64,000 nt of DNA from Mya arenaria (GCF_026914265.1 NC_069130.1:62001-126000), one strand, 5' to 3'. Positions 1 to 10,905 are shown, numbered from the stretch's first letter. Notes: generated from the sequence alone by a model not told the origin. Translations and numbers: made by a program.

Positions 1-359
1 TATGCTCATTAAACAAGGCTTAAACGATGAATCAGTTGTTCAAACTTTGGCTAATACTGCATTAGTTTCCAGCTGTTTTTCGCCCCCCCCCCCCCCCGCC
101 TTGTCATTTAAAAATATTTTTAATTGACATCTTATTACAGCAAATGTCCACCATATCATAACTAATAATATCATCACATGCAGGATCTGTGTAAGAATAC
201 CGTTTCGATACTTTATGGAAGTGAAACATTTATAAAGAACAAACAGTAGCAATAAACATCTGTACTGTAGGCTAGACGTGTTACTGTATGCTTTATTTTT
301 TCGATAAAAGTAAAATGCGGTTTCGAACTTGCCCTCTACAATTTGAGCCATAACTGACC

Positions 360-432
360 ATTGCAAAGCCGGCAAGCCAGGAATCGAACCCACGATGGTT
401 GCACATGATACAAGCTGTCTTAACACAGATCG
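360..432 (-). repeat. Degenerate tRNA-like segment (possible SINE head)
   Basis: On the minus strand there is a B-box-like stretch (GGGTTCGATTCC) preceded by a possible 4-bp anticodon stem around a 7-nt loop with CAT at the anticodon positions. The T-stem does not pair well and the acceptor stem is not convincing, so this is not called as a working tRNA. A tRNA-derived SINE remnant or chance resemblance are both possible. Confidence 0.22.
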
Positions 433-534
433 ACCAAGAAAATATTGAATATAAAGTATTCATCAGCCTAGATATCTATGGTGTATGGATATTACTCGAG
501 GTTTTGTACTCTTTCCTTTCAGATGCCGGTATCC

Positions 535-659
535 AGGTACGGAGATGGTTGCGGCTTAGGCGGGGCAGACTATTTATCAATGACGGGGAGGCTGGGAATA
601 GACTACTATTAGGCAAGATAAATGAGAGCTTCACTGGAATCCACAGAGCGTTGATTTGA
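535..659 (+). CDS. Candidate terminal exon of an unrecognised plus-strand gene
   Basis: A strong acceptor (a pyrimidine-rich tract ending in ctttcag at 521-534) is followed by two competing open frames. One begins MPVSRYGDGCGLGG and ends at a TAG near 622. The other is Arg/Leu-rich, includes RRWLRLRRGRLFINDGEAG and ends at a TGA at 657-659. I recognise neither. If real, this is the last exon of a gene whose other exons lie left of the window. It could equally be a chance acceptor. Confidence 0.2.
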
Positions 660-3290
660 CTAGGGTAAGTGTTTTGTAGGTCATAGTTAAAATTCAGTGT
701 TAACAGATATTTGATAAGGATCTGCCGAATAATGAAAAATGCTGTCATGTCTGGGCTTATCATAAATCCCTGTTGAAGTGGTCTTGGTCAGGCTCTCTGA
801 TCAATCGGTCGTTGTTCGTCAAATTGTATTGATTGCATCTTGCCGACTCAAAATAAAACTTATCTTGTCGCGTTTCGGCTATCGTCAACACTTCGTCGCG
901 TTATTTTTGTGTAACCTTATATACATGCAATATAATTTAAATATAAAATATAACCTTATTTTCTTGTTACCTTAATTACGTGTAACCTGGTTTCCAACCT
1001 TATTCCCATGTCGTTTGTTCACGGATCCATGAAATCTTGTTTAAAGACTAATTTGTTTATGACAACATTCTTTATGACAATCTTCTCATGCTACATATTC
1101 TAAGTCATGCCGATTTATAAGCGTTTTTCACTGGGCCATTCATAATAAGAAATACCTTTCAACACTTGACACTTGAATCTGTTTTCCGCGAAGCTTAGTA
1201 AACATACTCGATTTTTTTTGTGGACTATTCTTAGTTGAAATCTTAGTCACAGGAGGAAACAGTTTTTATCAATGATGGTGCATGTTCTTAAAAATAACAA
1301 TTAGATACGGAGAAGGATTGTTTTAGTAATCAAGGCCATGTTTTGTATTTTTTACGTTTCATGAATAAACAACAAGGTCCCATATCCTAGTGTTGAAAAA
1401 AACCTTTGTCAACAATGCAGATAACACAAGTGTTGGTTAAATTATGTTACTCAACCTGGTTGACTATGGGTCATCTCTGGGTCAACTAATGTAGGTCACG
1501 AGGTCAAAAGTTCAATAACCCACAGTTTAATACACGATGAGGGATATATATGTTAGACTCAATACTGATACAAATATCCATACTGTTTGTATATTATATT
1601 TCGGTTATTTTTCGGAGAATGAAGGTATTATGATTCAAAAAGTCATTGAAACTTGAAACCTAAAGTCCTAGCACGACGGGGTAGACAATAAAATATTTCC
1701 TGACGGCGTAAAATCACTGGCGTCGGTCATCAATATTTACAGTAAGAAGGGAACATTAAAATGGCATTTATTTTTTTTATTATTATTTTTTTTTTGGGGG
1801 GGGGGTGGGGTGGGGTGGAGGTGTTGGGGGCGGGGATAATATCACGAAAACGTCGTCATTAGAGCAACAAAGAAATGACATTCTTATTTTTACAATTATT
1901 TATGTAATATTGGCACCATATGTGCCTCTACACACAATTGAGACCATAAGAAAGTACCCCTGGTGGGCGGACACATATACTAGTAGACCACCCTCACACA
2001 ACCGTTTGAACAGGCAAAAGTTGACGTCGATAAATTTGAATGTGACCACAATGCAATGTGTTGATTACTAAACTGTTTAATGATGTTAGAATATATCTGA
2101 AGGTTTTAAAAATGAAAAGTTATTACATGAGAAAAGGGTACATAATTCTATGAAGTTATAAGGGTACCCGTTCTGGTATCCATGAGGACAGATGGGTGCT
2201 TCCAAAAGAGGACATAATGCAGCACCATTCCTTAACCCTTTACCTAATAAATGAAATACAATTTTGCGAAGCTGAAATGGATTCTCTTCATTTCTTTTAC
2301 ATTTTTCGAACTTCTTCTACAACCGCGACATTAGACCGGAAGTTGCGTGCAATCAACACCAGTGCAGGTAATGAGTTAATTTAACATGTAGTTATTTTGA
2401 CACACTTTCTAGATAAATTTTGGTGAAGTTTGTCATTTTGCTTATATTGACAATATGCCTTCAAAATTGCGAACAGTCCATGTATCTCATTGCATATTAA
2501 AATAATCATAAATAAGAATGAAATCTAGAAGGATTTTAATTATATTAGAGATATTCATTTCAAACCTTAGAGGTTTTGGCCTTTTAAGTAAAAATAAACC
2601 TTAATATCTCTGTTCCACCTTCATTCTTGCACACAGGTCAATGTAGCTGATTGAAACTCGAGAACATTGCGTACGGGCTTTGAAGCTTAGACCATCGTTG
2701 AACAAGATACCATTGATAGCGCTAGAGTTACGTTCCCTTACTTGGTCGAACGGAACTGATGAAAACAAGTTTTAAAACACGAAATTAGTTGAACTTTTTT
2801 GCATGTGAAAAGAAATTAAGCTGAACCAAACATTATATCCATGTATATATAAGTACACTCGCACTGGACCTGAAGCCACTAAGTTCAGATAATCCTGGTG
2901 AACGAAAAAAAAACATTAACCGAAAATGTGCAGAACCTAATTTATGTGTAGGCCAATTATGCTTATGTCACCATCATATCTAAAGGATTAAGATAAATTT
3001 ATATACAATTAACTTCATTGCATTGTCTTACTTATTAAGACAATACTAAATGTATTATCTCAATGTTTAGCGTCATCCCCAGTTTGGTTTTCGTCTTCCG
3101 AATAACAAAAGTCAGTATTGAACTAGATTGAAATAAAAATTTGATAAGGGGATAGACTGGGTCCAGGAAAGAAATGTTTATTGTGAAATGTTGAGTGGAA
3201 AGTGATTATTGGGGAGGGTTTACTGGGAAGTGTTTATTGGGAAGTGTTTCCTATGAAGTATTTATTGGAAAAGAAATATCCTGGTCAGCT
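660..3290. other. No gene recognised; AT-rich intergenic sequence
   Basis: Only short, unconvincing open frames occur here. The one notable feature is the G-run cluster at 1794-1834, listed separately. Nothing else in this stretch could be assigned. Confidence 0.5.
1794..1834 (+). other. G-run cluster with quadruplex-forming pattern
   Basis: A T-rich stretch is followed by a run of ten G and then several further runs of three to five G separated by one to a few bases. This meets the usual G3+N1-7 pattern for an intramolecular G-quadruplex on the plus strand. No gene is adjacent. Confidence 0.5.
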
Positions 3291-3291
3291 A

Positions 3292-3718
3292 TAGTGTATG
3301 TATACCAGTTGTTAAAATGCGTCATAAAGTGTTAGTCGGAAGGTAGAATTCTGCTTCGAATAAAGACAAAGATATCATTACTATTTCTCCACCATTTTAA
3401 ATGAAACATAGCGCAGTCTCCGCCGCTTACAGAGCGGTCTTATACAAGAGGTCAGTTTCTAAACACCTCGACAAACCTTTTCACAAAACTGCCTACTGAT
3501 GGAGCATTGTTTGTCGAAGTGTTTTAGGAAACTAATCACCTTATCAAACTCCGGTAATAAAACGAAGGCGAGGCTCATTAAGCGGCACAGACTTACCTTT
3601 GTTTAATTTCAAATGGTGAAGGAAAATAATAATTTTCTTTGTTTCAAGTCTTTATTCGAAGTAACATATTGCCTTCCGACGTAGCATTTATGATGTTATT
3701 TAAGGTATGTTACTACCC
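3292..3718. mobile_element. Foldback MITE with long inverted ends, diverged copy
   Basis: This is a diverged copy of the element at 40792-41276. Shared landmarks, in order, are an outer end resembling gtgtgtatacc, the block CGGAAGG near the left, ACCATTTTAAATGAAACA, a central part with TTTGTCGAAGTGTT, and CCTTCCGACGTAGCATTTAT at the right. The two halves are roughly inverted copies of each other, so the element can fold into one long hairpin. It has no coding capacity. The outer ends have decayed and I cannot define a target duplication. Confidence 0.6.
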
Positions 3719-3865
3719 CGAAACATATCACAAAAGTATATGTTTCACCACCCAAAAAGATCGTTCCTCAAACCTAAATAAAGCATGGACGTGTGAAACG
3801 TTTCAATGCTTGGCCTTCCCAACCCACTTTTGCTCTGTGGAATTACCTTTACCGAAATAAATAAA

Positions 3866-4047
3866 AATATCAATCATGTGTGTCCGCTCCGAATAGATAA
3901 ATCCGAGCCTCGGGCACGCTGCGTAGCCGGTAACTCGCCACATAGCCGGTAACTCGCCACGTAGCCGGTAACTCGGCAAGCCTCGTTACCCGGCAACGCA
4001 AGTGCGCTCGGGTCGGAATCTGGACCGGAATCACATGACAGATATTT
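3866..4047. mobile_element. Palindromic MITE (ATATC..CATGTGTGTCCG family), copy 1
   Basis: The ends are imperfect inverted repeats built on ATATC..TCATGTG followed by TCCG. The inner part is GC-rich and carries three tandem copies of a 19-20 bp unit around TAGCCGGTAACTCGCCAC. The second copy in the window (about 40502-40656) has better-preserved arms. No coding sequence. The exact boundaries are uncertain by several bases. Confidence 0.6.
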
Positions 4048-4289
4048 TAAGTCCGTACAACGTCAAGGCTCCGACTATAACCGAAGTTAAATTATGAAAG
4101 GCGACGATGTGATCAATATCCAACGTCGGGTGTTTGCCAGAAACCTGCAGCCAAGTCTATAAACGTTGACTTTGCTGTCCGTAGGTTATTTTTGGGAAAA
4201 AATGCAAAATTTAATAACGTTATTGGATAATAGTTATAATTGAGTAAACATTGACCAAATCAAAGGATTAACCAGTCTTATACAATTTG

Positions 4290-4500
4290 CGTTGTCTATA
4301 AATGGTGACCTTGACCTTAAACTAATAAGCCTGTGATCTTGATCTTTGACCAAGTGACACATTAAAGCTTCATGGTACTTCTACTAATAATATGAAGTGT
4401 CAGTTTCGAAAGGTAATCAAACTCTTGAGTGCCAAAGAATTTGTCATTTTACCCCCTGTGACTTTGACCTTTGGTCCAAATAACCTAAAATTGTGTCTGG
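4290..4500. repeat. Interspersed repeat with GACCTTGACC/TTTGACC motifs
   Basis: The stretch has repeated phrases such as tgaccttgacc, tgatctttgacc and gactttgacctttgg, spaced at tens of bases. I recognise this style of sequence from dispersed repeats in bivalve genomes. A similar phrase (gtgacctagtttt) recurs near 13750. No coding potential seen. Confidence 0.35.
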
Positions 4501-5209
4501 GTCATTTAATCAAAATAAGTTATTAATTAGCATCCTGTAAATAATGATGGCTATATCGGACATAACAAAGCAATATGACCCCTGATCTATGTAAGTGGCA
4601 AAGACGTTTTTTGGAATGTGTGACGTATTCGTATGAACAATATTTAAACAAATGTTGTTTTTTTGACACGTGACATAAAAAAATTTGCTTTGAGGGTAGG
4701 AGTTTAGGTACACAACATAATGTTCACGTTTGTGCGACATACTCATGCGAATTTGTCACACACATGTGAGTAAAGTGTACGAATGTGTCATACGTGTAAC
4801 ATATTCGTATGTGTAAACATTACGGTTCAACAAGCCGGTTTATTAAATAATCATCTTTATATTAAACCGAGTTCAACAGAAGGGCTCCGTTTCGATACGG
4901 TAGAACAATTTCCATATATCACACCATCATATGTTGTTTTATCGAACACGACAACATAATTTATTGATTTATTGTCGACTAAATACAAACACGGCAAGGA
5001 ACTCCTCTAAAGACCTAAAAATAAACAAGAGCAATGTCAGAGGTTTTATATTATACGAAAAATCTGCGTTTCAGACAATACATAAATCTAAAAGAACGCT
5101 CCACGAGTTACAGACTTTGGACTTTTCTAACCCGAATATATTATGTAATTGTAAGCAACAAATCAAACTCAAGAATAATACAAGCAATTAGAATATTGTA
5201 ATCGTATAA

Positions 5210-5890
5210 ATTGGTAAAAAGTTTCATTGAATTCAAGCCTGGTATTGCTGAGTATTAACCAGGACACGTATGGCCCTATACGTCGAGTATAACACTTAAG
5301 AGTAGACAGAAGGGCCATAACTAAAAAATAACTAAAAGCTCGACCCGGAACGTGCTGATAATATGCGCATCTCCTCATGAAGCCAAAGCTTGCCACAAAG
5401 TTTCATTGCATTCAACATTTCACTATATCTTTATTGCAAGTTCCATAACTCTGTGAACAATCATCGAATCTTAACGTGTTGATAATATGTATAACGCTTT
5501 AGAGTAAATGGAGGGCCAAAAAAAATAACTATAACGGATAGTGAGATCGTCCCTGGTCCTATATCATACTTAATAAAAAAAGATCATCACTCTGTGAATA
5601 AAACACCGTGCCGGAATGTGCTGACAGTATGCGCATCTCTTCATGTAAGCAAAGCTTCCAATAAAGTTTCATTGCATTCAAACCTGGTCATATATATATA
5701 TGATATATAACATTGCAAGGGCCATTACCCTGTGAAAATCACCGAGCCGGAACGTGCTGATGATATGCGCAATTCCTTTTGTTTGTGAAACTTCCCTTAA
5801 ACATAAGCCGGTGGTTGCTAGGAAATAGTCCGGACACGAATAGTGGGACAGACGACAGACTTATGGACACACGGATGAAGCGGCGACTAC
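5210..5890. repeat. Dispersed repeat with about three diverged internal units
   Basis: Phrases recur in order several times: aaagtttcattg(a/c)attcaa, gggccat(a/t)ac, and ccggaaygtgctgayratatgcgc. They appear near 5218/5340, 5398/5470, 5602/5668 and 5737. The right end closes with a cagacgacagact-like tail near 5850. The arrangement looks like a multi-unit interspersed repeat of the kind abundant in bivalves. Class not determined. Confidence 0.45.
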
Positions 5891-6241
5891 TAACGGGGTA
5901 TTCGCTATTTTAATTACTGGACTTTATTCCTGTAAATGCAATGGTAGTAATGAATATAATAAAGAATTGGTCATGCAATTAGACTGACCATTACAAGGCT
6001 GCCCAGTGCTATGCAGTAAAAGGGGTCATGAGGAATGAATATTAAAGTATTTTGTTTCACTCTATGCTGGGGTTATCGACTTAGGACGGTCAGCGAGCAC
6101 AGAACTGTTCCCCGGCAATTATTCCGGCTTTCGTTATATCAACATCACACTATCATAATGTTTTATTATCAATAATTAAGCTCAAATGCGATTTACTGAT
6201 AGCTGAGGTTGATGTTCTATCTGAATAAAAAGTCTGTGGTA

Positions 6242-6432
6242 TTAAGAGATATTGCACTTACGGAATTGACAGATGTAGGGGAAGGACAGGACTATCTCGT
6301 AGGATATTCCGTCACAGTCCATATCGTCCCATTGGCCATGACGTGCATGGACGAACACTACCCAATCCTCGGTGCTATGGTACTGGTCGACGAAACGGCC
6401 CGGCATCCAGTTAAAGTATGTAGCAGGAATAC
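6242..6432 (-). CDS. Lectin exon 6: second half of the C-type lectin domain and stop
   Basis: The split glycine codon joins WQWDS to GIPATYFNWMPG, exactly the register expected for this domain. Then come STEDWVVF, where the family normally has ED-Cys; GQWDDMDC; and FPYICQF, the final domain cysteine. The stop is at 6244-6242 after RKCNIS. A consensus donor GTAAGTG sits within CGTAAGTGC, so an isoform spliced to a further exon cannot be excluded. Confidence 0.82.
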
Positions 6433-9400
6433 CTTGGGAAATGGAATGTGTTGATGGTTATTCATATCTTTGAGGATACATATCTTTCGTGTATCTATCG
6501 TCTTTCCTTATTCAAGGAATCAGACCCCAAACATTACTATACTCCATTATGTTGAATAATGACCTTATACAATTTCTGGTATTATTTCAAAAGGGTATTG
6601 CCAGCTGCTTACTCATTTGAAAGGGTATTGCCAGCTGCTTACTCATTTGAAAGGGTATTGCTAGCTGCTTACTCATTTGAAAGGGTATTGCCAGCTGCTT
6701 ACGCATTTGAAAGGGTATTGCTAGCTGCTTACACTATATACATTGAAACACATACGTAACAGTAACATTATTTGGTGTTTGCATTTCGTTTGGGCCAATC
6801 ACAATCGAGGAGTTTTCAAATTATATGTTCACTATTTACGTAGATAGATTCTAACGAATGCACCCACAAATAAAGCCTAATTTTGACGATCTACAGAAAA
6901 TCGAGTGAGCTACCTTTCCAGCTACATAGACATGAATGAGTTATTATTGCAGAAACAAAACCCATGATATACGGTTGTTATACTTATGGCAACGGTAGCG
7001 CGGAGACAATTTCTCCCTTACATGACACCCTTAGGTTTAAGCCGTTATTATTAGTCGGCCATTTTGATTTGAATACTACGGTTATCACTAACCGGAGTCC
7101 CATTGCCACTTCTCCTCCGAGGTCCTGTCATGTAGTCCTATCCAGATTGGCTGCACGTACGGAATTTTCGTTAGCATCTTGTATATGAAGTTAGTTTTTC
7201 TCTCGCTTTCAATGGACAACAAATGTCCATTCCTTCTTGCACAGTCTTCTTTGGCGTGCATCCAAGACTGTTTGGTGTCTATGAACTGGAAGCAGTACAA
7301 TCCGTCGGTGGACACGTGTGTGGAGTTGGGGTGACCAAGTCGCAACAGGCATTTCCCCATCAGTGACATAGCAGCTAAGATGTACATTAAAAAGACACAA
7401 ACTACATTGAAAAGATAGATATGTTAAGTTTGTAAACAGGACTCTAATTTTTAAGCACCATCAACCATTAATGACTGGATCACATTATGAGTTTCAGCCT
7501 TGTGTTCAAGTCTGACTAGCAGTATTTGAATATGTATGTCCATAGTTTTACGGGATAATTATAGATCACAGTTTAAATATTTCACCTGTAGAAGTACGTA
7601 ACGGGCTTGTTGTTGGCATAGAAGTTGTTTTTGCAACAGTGGTCGGTGCTGTTGTAATGGAGGTTGGTGTTGTTGTAATGGAGGTCGGTTTAGAGGTCGG
7701 CGTGGAGGACGGTGTTGTTGTAGTGGACGTCGGTGTTGTTGGTGGTGGTGATGGTATTACTGAATGAGCCAATACAGCTTTGTTACAGGATTTGATTCAG
7801 AAGCACAGACACACATAAGGAAGCATACTGAGAAGTAATATGATTAAATAAACAGACATCATTGAACTAATGGTACACCCATTACAGCAATTAGGCAGAC
7901 GCGATCTGGAGCCTCGCTCTGCCTTGTCACTTGAAGGAGGTTGTTTCTCAGAGGTGGTCATAGTAATGAATTAACGCGCTTTGGTTGATACCAAACCCGT
8001 TTCAGATTTTGTTCGGGAATTTACAAATCTGTTTCGAAAGATTGCTTGAATTAATTAATGCTTGGAGATGTGTACAGCTTTAATAACATTCTGGAGCATC
8101 TGCATGAAGCCATTATTTCTAAATTTCCACAAAACAATGATACTCCAGGTGTTCGTTTGAATGCTTCAACTATATGGTGTTTCAACACATGTGTTGTATC
8201 ACTGTTGTTATTATTTCAAAGTAAGCTAATTTTCGGGTGGAACGAACTGAAGAAACCGCCTCAGGAGGAGGTTTCGATAGTTTCAAAAACAAGTTCCGGC
8301 TTTCGTAAAACAATAATAAAACTGGTTTTCATATCATTTGAAACTCATTCACAACAGATACACAGTTCGCGAAATCAAGAAAAAAACTAGTTTATTACCA
8401 ATAAAAACGCCATAAAATTCGTTATGCTGTATCAGTCCCTTATACTTAAATCACAATGTCCGCAGATACCTAGATATATTGCTGGAATGTTTCCCTGGCA
8501 TTTTTGAATTTGTATATCTGAATTCCTCACGATGTAGCCGTACTGAAAATGAAAACGAAATATAAAATATTATCTTTAAATCATAGATTTTAACATGTTG
8601 ATTTACAGCGCTTAACATAGAAAGTGTCGCTAGACTGCGTAAAGTTTTCAACGCTATTCATTTAGAACGACGACAATATTTGCTACACTAGTGGGTGTGG
8701 TAAAAATCACCAGTCTATCTATTAATTTTTGTGTGAATTTTGCGGGAAGTTCGTATTACGTATTATAACGACAAATAGTTCAAAAGGATTTTTGAACGCT
8801 GATTTAACATCATATTTATGTTCGAGCAGTTGTTTTTGTCCGTTATTTGTTTTGTATGAAAGCTATTGTTCGAACAATCAGCTTCAAAATTGAAGAAAAA
8901 ACGGGATAACCATTTATCTCTATTTGGACTGATACAACCTTTTTAAATTTTAAAATATTGTTGGCAACATTTTCTTGTTCAGAAGTGACTTGTTTGTGTG
9001 TTTTTATCAAAGGGAAGTAACTACAATGGACTTACAAAAGTAGGTCTGAAAGTTGATATTTTCACTCCTTAGTTTGCAAATTAAATATCAAAGTCATATT
9101 TCTATTATTTCACTGACACATTCCATATTTCATAGAAAAGCTTGAAATAAAAAATAGCTTTTCATTCTTTTTGATGAAATAAGGAAATCATTACATTTTG
9201 TATTTTAATTGCAGAACAAAAGAGCTATATTTTACGGGCGGTAGTCCTTTAGTGTTAATACGTATTGTCAACAACTACAGTGGCCTGACCCTATTTTCGA
9301 TTCCAATGGCTGCAAATTTCTCGTCAATCCCTGGTAGATCATAGAACGGTTTACAGTCAGATTCTAATAGGTATCCATCCACATTCGAATTCTCGTCTGG

Positions 9401-9973
9401 TCTCGCGTAAATTGCCGTCTGCACCTAATTGTTAAACACAGATCATGTATTTCGTTTTGGGGTTCTTTTATGAATTTTAACGTTTTGTCCGAAGGCAATT
9501 ATAAAATGAACATACTAAAGTAGGAGTTCTTTTATTGACTTTCATGCTATACCATTGTTGCTTCCAATATAAATGAACTTTCTGTCAGTCAAAAGTCAGA
9601 GCATATAGTGATATTTTTTAACAGATTCAAAGCGTTCGTTATATACAAATGCCTTCGGTATCGCTTCGTACGAACGATCGCAATAATCCAATGTAAATGT
9701 TTTTCCAAATGTTTCTCGCCTTTCCTAACGGTAAAATACGGCTTGAACGTAACCGCATATTTTATTTACGAACTTAACGTTCATCAAGTTACGTTTCCGT
9801 ACCAAACGTAGACAACGAAGCGAAACAATTCTACCTAGATTTTTCACCGCGTAACATTTTGAGAAATTCGGTTAAGACATTTAGTATGATTTAACCTGGT
9901 AAGAGCACAGGCATGGGTAGTCTCCCTTTGCAAATCCGAGGAGAAGGGCAAGGACAAACACAATTGGTGCCAT
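6242..9973 (-). CDS. Secreted C-type lectin with SH3b-like N-terminal region and Thr-rich linker (6 coding exons)
   Basis: Six coding exons join in frame: 9973-9896, 9424-9290, 8542-8470, 7759-7586, 7374-7093 and 6432-6242. Total 933 nt including the stop, giving 310 residues. Introns 1-2 are phase 0 and introns 3-5 phase 1; each has AG and GT borders. Order: signal peptide (1-17), a Cys-containing N-terminal region (18-95) resembling SH3b folds, a Thr/Ser/Pro mucin-like linker (96-153), and a C-type lectin-like domain (about 160-306) with WIGLHD and NWMPG motifs. Known family role: binding of surface glycans outside the cell; an immune or mucosal role is inferred. The sugar-binding EPN/QPD tripeptide is absent (GRFVD follows NWMP) and one conserved domain cysteine is replaced by Trp. 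A GTAAGT inside the last exon leaves an alternative C-terminus possible. The gene was assembled by eye without transcript data. Confidence 0.85.
6587..6735. repeat. 30-bp minisatellite, 5 copies
   Basis: Unit AAAGGGTATTGCCAGCTGCTT plus ACTCATTTG, head to tail and nearly identical (single C/T and T/G differences). It lies in the last intron of the lectin gene. An open frame runs through it only because 30 is a multiple of three. Confidence 0.92.
7093..7374 (-). CDS. Lectin exon 5: first half of the C-type lectin domain
   Basis: This symmetric 1-1 exon (acceptor atcttag, donor CCG|GTTAGT) encodes 93 whole codons. Landmarks: GKC and GLYCFQF, the two extra cysteines of a long-form domain; SWMHAKEDC; NGHLLSI; and WIGLHD, the core 'WIGL' signature; then WQWDS leading into the next exon. 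Confidence 0.88.
7586..7759 (-). CDS. Lectin exon 4: mucin-like Thr/Pro/Ser linker
   Basis: This exon encodes 57 whole codons of low-complexity Thr, Ser and Pro, in short repeats such as TSITTTP and TSITTAP, expected to be heavily O-glycosylated. Acceptor attcag at 7761-7760 and donor ACAG|GTGAA at 7585-7584 make a symmetric 1-1 exon. Such an exon can be gained, lost or skipped without breaking frame. The DNA is itself a degenerate minisatellite, so linker length may vary between alleles. Confidence 0.8.
8470..8542 (-). CDS. Lectin exon 3: end of SH3b-like region
   Basis: This exon encodes 24 residues plus one base. It starts YGYIVRNSDIQIQKC right after acceptor cattttcag and ends at CTAG|GTATCT, phase 1. 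Reading through the donor would add a short Cys-containing tail and a stop at 8434-8432. The spliced reading, which joins in frame to the Thr-rich exon, is preferred. Confidence 0.8.
9290..9424 (-). CDS. Lectin exon 2: SH3b-like region
   Basis: This exon encodes 45 residues, phase 0 at both ends, with acceptor aattag and donor AGG|GTCAGG. Phrases YARPDENSNVDGYLLESDCK and FAAIGIENR follow the pattern of SH3b domains: variable 'ARP/S..NS.V.G.L' then an acidic 'ESDC' turn, with the 'GYI' strand at the start of the next exon. The SH3b assignment is by pattern only. Confidence 0.8.
9896..9973 (-). CDS. Lectin exon 1: start codon and signal peptide
   Basis: This exon encodes 26 residues. MAPIVFVLALLLGFAKG is a classic signal peptide (short polar start, hydrophobic core, small residues before cleavage), followed by DYPCLCSYQ. 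The exon ends CAG|GTTAAA in phase 0. A good acceptor (gcttttcag, AG at 9991-9990) lies 16 bases upstream of the ATG, so the 5'UTR probably contains an intron and transcription starts further right. Confidence 0.85.
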
Positions 9974-10106
9974 TGTACACCGAAATGATCTGAAAAGCAA
10001 ACGTGGAATGTTTAATTAATTGTAGTGGCTTAATGTTTTCATTATTGGTGTTTTGAACAGCTTTTGAAAATGTATTGACATTTGGTGATGTTACCTTCGA
10101 AAATAA

Positions 10107-10436
10107 TGCACCCGTCAATTGTAACCACGCCCCCCCCCCCACCCCCAGGTTCGTTGAAAAGCGGAGACTTGGACTTTCGGTCCAGCAAAGCCCGGGTAAA
10201 ATCCCTGCCCGGCGGAGACGAACTGATGGTAAATTCCCCGCCAAACGCCCCCCGCACCCCGGTTTAGCTAGGTAAGGCCCATGTCTCCGCTATATTATTT
10301 GGCACGAAGACAAAACCACCGCATTCACCCGGCACTGCGGGGCCATCTGGAAGGTTAAAAACGACCCATTTCCCCGGCTATCCCCGGTATACCCCCGTAC
10401 CTGGGGGGGGGGGGGGGGTTACAATTGACTGGTGCA
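10107..10436. mobile_element. PIF/Harbinger-type MITE with TAA target duplication
   Basis: The terminal inverted repeats read TGCACCCGTCAATTGTAACC at the left and, inverted, TGCACCAGTCAATTGTAACC at the right. Each is followed by a long C run (seen as G at the right) and CAGGT or CCAGGT. TAA flanks both ends (10104-10106 and 10437-10439), the 3-bp duplication typical of PIF/Harbinger elements. The 330-bp element has no transposase. It lies just upstream of the first lectin coding exon, possibly in a 5'UTR intron or the promoter. Confidence 0.75.
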
Positions 10437-10452
10437 TAACTTAATAGGTTAT

Positions 10453-10905
10453 TTGTCGCGTTTATATGTCAAACATTTGTGCTTGAGCAAATATAACAAT
10501 TTGGGGCAAATATTCCCCTGAGGAATTTTTGTATGCGTTTATATGGCAATTGCGAAGATGAAATATTTTTAGTACTGTATAATTTACGGTAGACATTATG
10601 ATGCAGCTAAACGCTACAGTATGATATCATCATCTGTATTGAACACTAATCTTATTTACTTAGCGATATTAAATACATGTAAAAGAGCAAAATAGGTAAT
10701 TTAGACATAAACATAACTTTTCAAACAACATTTTTTTCTACTGTAATACCCTGCCAATATCGAAATATCCCCTGGATGAAATCGAACGTTTATATAACAT
10801 GAAAGTCTCAAGGGGGAAATTTCATGGGGTTTTATTTACTGTAAAAACCTGTCAAAATAACTTAACCACTACGCAAGGGTAAGTACTGTCATATAAACGC
10901 AACAA
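10453..10905. mobile_element. Possible MITE with TTGTYGCGTTTATATGWCA ends
   Basis: The left end TTGTCGCGTTTATATGTCA is matched by an inverted right end TGTCATATAAACGCAACAA, about 450 bp apart. The motif CGTTTATAT also recurs inside. No coding sequence and no clear flanking duplication, so the class is unknown. Confidence 0.5.

Noticed and set aside
360-432. Functional tRNA-Met on the minus strand
   Set aside because: The anticodon loop can be drawn with CAT, but the T-stem and acceptor stem do not pair well enough.
6559-6759. Open frame with a repeating ERVLPAAYSF decapeptide
   Set aside because: It is the 30-bp minisatellite read in one frame, on the strand opposite the lectin gene and inside its intron.
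9608-9811. 67-codon plus-strand open frame
   Set aside because: It lies inside the first intron of the lectin gene on the opposite strand and has no recognisable content.
10042-10275. Proline- and glycine-rich open frames on both strands
   Set aside because: They lie within the TAA-flanked MITE and its poly-C run; composition explains them.
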